This document shows positions 5,701 through 6,286 of a stretch of 6,286 nucleotides of DNA, piece by piece. The stretch is from Acidobacteriaceae bacterium (GTDB lineage: Bacteria > Acidobacteriota > Terriglobia > Terriglobales > SbA1), in contig PLEA01000427.1 in NCBI GenBank assembly GCA_003136335.1, positions 317-6,602 on the forward strand, in the 5' to 3' direction. The first letter of the stretch is position 1; every line of letters starts with the position of its first letter. Below the pieces are notes generated by a model. The model saw nothing but the letters and a program-made list of their open reading frames with translations. It was not told the origin of the DNA and did not search any database. The position numbers and the translations under genes are program-made.

Positions 5701-6286
5701 AAAATGAGCAACTGGCAGAGCATGCTACCGACCTCGAAGCCGAGCGCAACGCCGCCCAGACTCGCGAAGGCCTGCTGCAATTTGAAACCGAACAACTGCG
5801 AGCCCGCCTGACCGAAATCGACGAGTTCCTGCGCAACAGCCGCCTGCTTCTCGATCAGGCCCGCGATCGCCGCGGTGAACTGTCCGCCGCCGCCGCGAAG
5901 CTCGAGTCCGACACGCAATATATGTCCGAAACCTGCATCAACGAGCTCGGCGTCGAGCGGGCCGCACTGATGGCCGAGACGACGGCCGACACAACGCTCG
6001 CCACGGTCACAGGCGAACAACTCGCCGCCGAAGACCAACTCTATCGCGACATGCGTGCCAAACTCGAAGCTATGGGCCCGGTCAACATGATGGCTCTCGA
6101 AGAGTACAAAGAAACCGCCGAGCGGCACTCATTCCTGGAAACTCAGCGCAAGGACTTGATCTCTTCCATCGAGAACACGACAGCCACCATCCGCGAGATC
6201 GATCAAATCTCGCGTCAGAAGTTCGAGGAAGCTTTCGCCAAGATCAACGAAAACTTCCAGGCCACCTTCAAGAAGCTGTTCGGCGG
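2736..6286 (+). CDS. smc: Chromosome segregation/condensation ATPase SMC (3' end outside window)
   Basis: The frame is open from TTG 2736 to the window edge (1183 codons plus two bases). SMC dimerises, binds ScpA/ScpB and uses ATP to extrude DNA loops and condense the nucleoid. The N-terminus KLQILGFKSFCDRTEL is canonical. Walker A is GPNGCGKS (residues 33-40), the arginine-finger loop is LRGARMEDVIFAG (58-70), and the R-R-L-F-R-S-G-D-S-E-Y block lies at 218-228. The Q-loop region ALIEQGRIGQILSS (255-268) and EEAAGITKFK (278-287) follow. Long Ala/Glu/Arg/Leu/Gln-rich coiled coils span about 330-625 and 798-1105. Between them is the globular hinge (about 635-790), starting GGLAPVGVLADFLEV. The C-terminal head begins with GPVN (1114-1117) and the sequence ends at K-L-F-G-G. 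The LSGGE signature and Walker B lie beyond the window, about 120-140 residues if family length holds. The head carries an unusual insert (separate entry). The TTG start has a strong ribosome-binding site and no in-frame ATG upstream. Confidence 0.97.
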   Translation, partial: MLKLKKLQILGFKSFCDRTELKFHGDGVAAIIGPNGCGKSNISDAISWVLGEQSAKTLRGARMEDVIFAGTRDRKPTGMAEVSLTLIDPEAYNGSDANAPTEIDIQNELPESNISDDWDEASIRARAAEATEQAVEDAQPGRTEEVEVPRSEVSGARVNTIAVAFPEDEPIFALPAHNVTAPATAAAVGTAAPHVVLKIRRRKFNQQQFRAGEIVVTRRLFRSGDSEYLLNGKLCRLRDIQELFMGTGLGPESYALIEQGRIGQILSSRPTDRRAILEEAAGITKFKTKKRLAEARLEDAKLNLSRINDIFDEVTRQMNSLKRQASKAERYARLREEMRAKLRLVLASKFAAIEQESAELDSQLNVLAEEMQHRTQAVQQLEAEHAERTQRGYTIEAELRENRDRISQIALEIDRAHARRRHNEERCAELLVRVASSEAELAQARHRLTALESERESNRQILESAAADLADAQADLVLCQQDASAAAASLAEIERQQEESRVAIFDTVSSASRLRNQLAQAEERLAGADREARRLEAEITNASIQVDAFGGQRGQLALEFETVSQRVSGITEEIIQLRRLIEQKKLEETRSKTNLDGLRAEYATALGKKSSLEAVIAEHGYSTESVRRLFQSGVMQGGLAPVGVLADFLEVESRYERVVEDFLRDELNYVVVKSWDAADEGLRMLRTGVDGRATFLVHPEDAQAKFSFVLDEAAHCAPPAAQIVPLKNTIRVLDGFGKSLEVILPKLRDGYIVPEASIARGLALENPDAFFLSQAGECFHNVTVTGGKQRSEGPLSMKRELREVLRQVEDLERALRDEEMRVLTLGREIKELSSLLDRLDGEKREAEHQAMTSRHTLQQLDSEMTRVGERLGVSQLELRRLAAERAEQESIVCARQSDIATLEEQRVQLEQQIAAAQESLTALRQRREESAQTTSQHAARVATLEERHRSAAAVLQRIESLFSEMGERVHALASQIEAAGADKLQREAENEQLAEHATDLEAERNAAQTREGLLQFETEQLRARLTEIDEFLRNSRLLLDQARDRRGELSAAAAKLESDTQYMSETCINELGVERAALMAETTADTTLATVTGEQLAAEDQLYRDMRAKLEAMGPVNMMALEEYKETAERHSFLETQRKDLISSIENTTATIREIDQISRQKFEEAFAKINENFQATFKKLFG
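3000..3365 (+). other. About 110-residue insert within the SMC N-terminal ATPase head
   Basis: In typical bacterial SMC proteins the strand ending in S-L-T-(F/L) is followed by only a dozen or so residues before the V-T-R-R-(L/V)-Y/F-R-S-G strand. Here S-L-T-L ends near residue 86 and the next strand E-I-V-V-T-R-R-L starts at 213. The extra stretch (about 89-205) is acidic, with D-D-W-D-E-A near 116-121. It turns Ala/Thr/Pro-rich at 180-193 and ends with the basic K-I-R-R-R-K-F (198-204). It looks largely disordered. The reading frame is continuous and flanking motifs are intact, so this is a real insertion and not a frameshift. I believe related inserts occur in acidobacterial SMCs, but this is from memory. 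Confidence 0.72.

Noticed and set aside
1..6286. CRISPR array, insertion sequence, tRNA or rRNA gene
   Set aside because: No regularly spaced direct repeats, transposase-like frame with terminal inverted repeats, or conserved RNA gene signatures were seen on either strand.

Overview
This looks like a GC-rich bacterial chromosome, most likely an Acidobacteriota (Terriglobia-like). That assignment rests on the style of the SMC protein (a long acidic/Ala-rich insert in its N-terminal head and the phrase IRRRKF before the R-S-G-D-S-E-Y block) and on the gene mix. It is an inference from memory of such proteins, not a search result. All genes that can be supported lie on the + strand.

Layout. (1) Positions 1-189 hold the last 62 codons of a ThiO-type glycine oxidase / D-amino-acid oxidase family FAD enzyme, closed by a near-textbook intrinsic terminator (200-239). 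(2) After a 170-bp spacer with a weak promoter candidate comes a complete 458-residue M20-family metallodipeptidase (410-1786), with all expected metal ligands visible. (3) Positions 1811-1875 carry two perfect back-to-back hairpins and a weaker third, resembling a dispersed REP-like element. (4) A HicB-HicA type II toxin-antitoxin pair follows. The antitoxin hicB (1901-2113) is intact, starts at GTG and seems to be transcribed from an extended -10 so close that the mRNA may be leaderless. The toxin hicA (2110-2332) overlaps it by the four bases ATGA and carries one extra T at 2170-2172. That base shifts the rest of an otherwise recognisable HicA out of frame. (5) A 403-bp non-coding stretch (2333-2735) contains a perfect 16-bp palindrome that closely resembles an NrdR box, a candidate sigma70-like promoter just after it, and a nested stem-loop in the presumed leader. 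(6) smc, the chromosome condensation ATPase, starts at TTG 2736 behind a strong Shine-Dalgarno. It runs off the window's right edge after 1183 codons, lacking only the C-terminal ATPase half-head.

The genes do not form one pathway: the terminator and long spacers suggest separate transcription units for the oxidase, the dipeptidase, hicBA and smc. No wholly new system is evident. The points most worth a second look are the single-base lesion in hicA with its antitoxin preserved, the NrdR-box-like palindrome upstream of smc, the roughly 110-residue insert in the SMC head, and the tandem hairpins.
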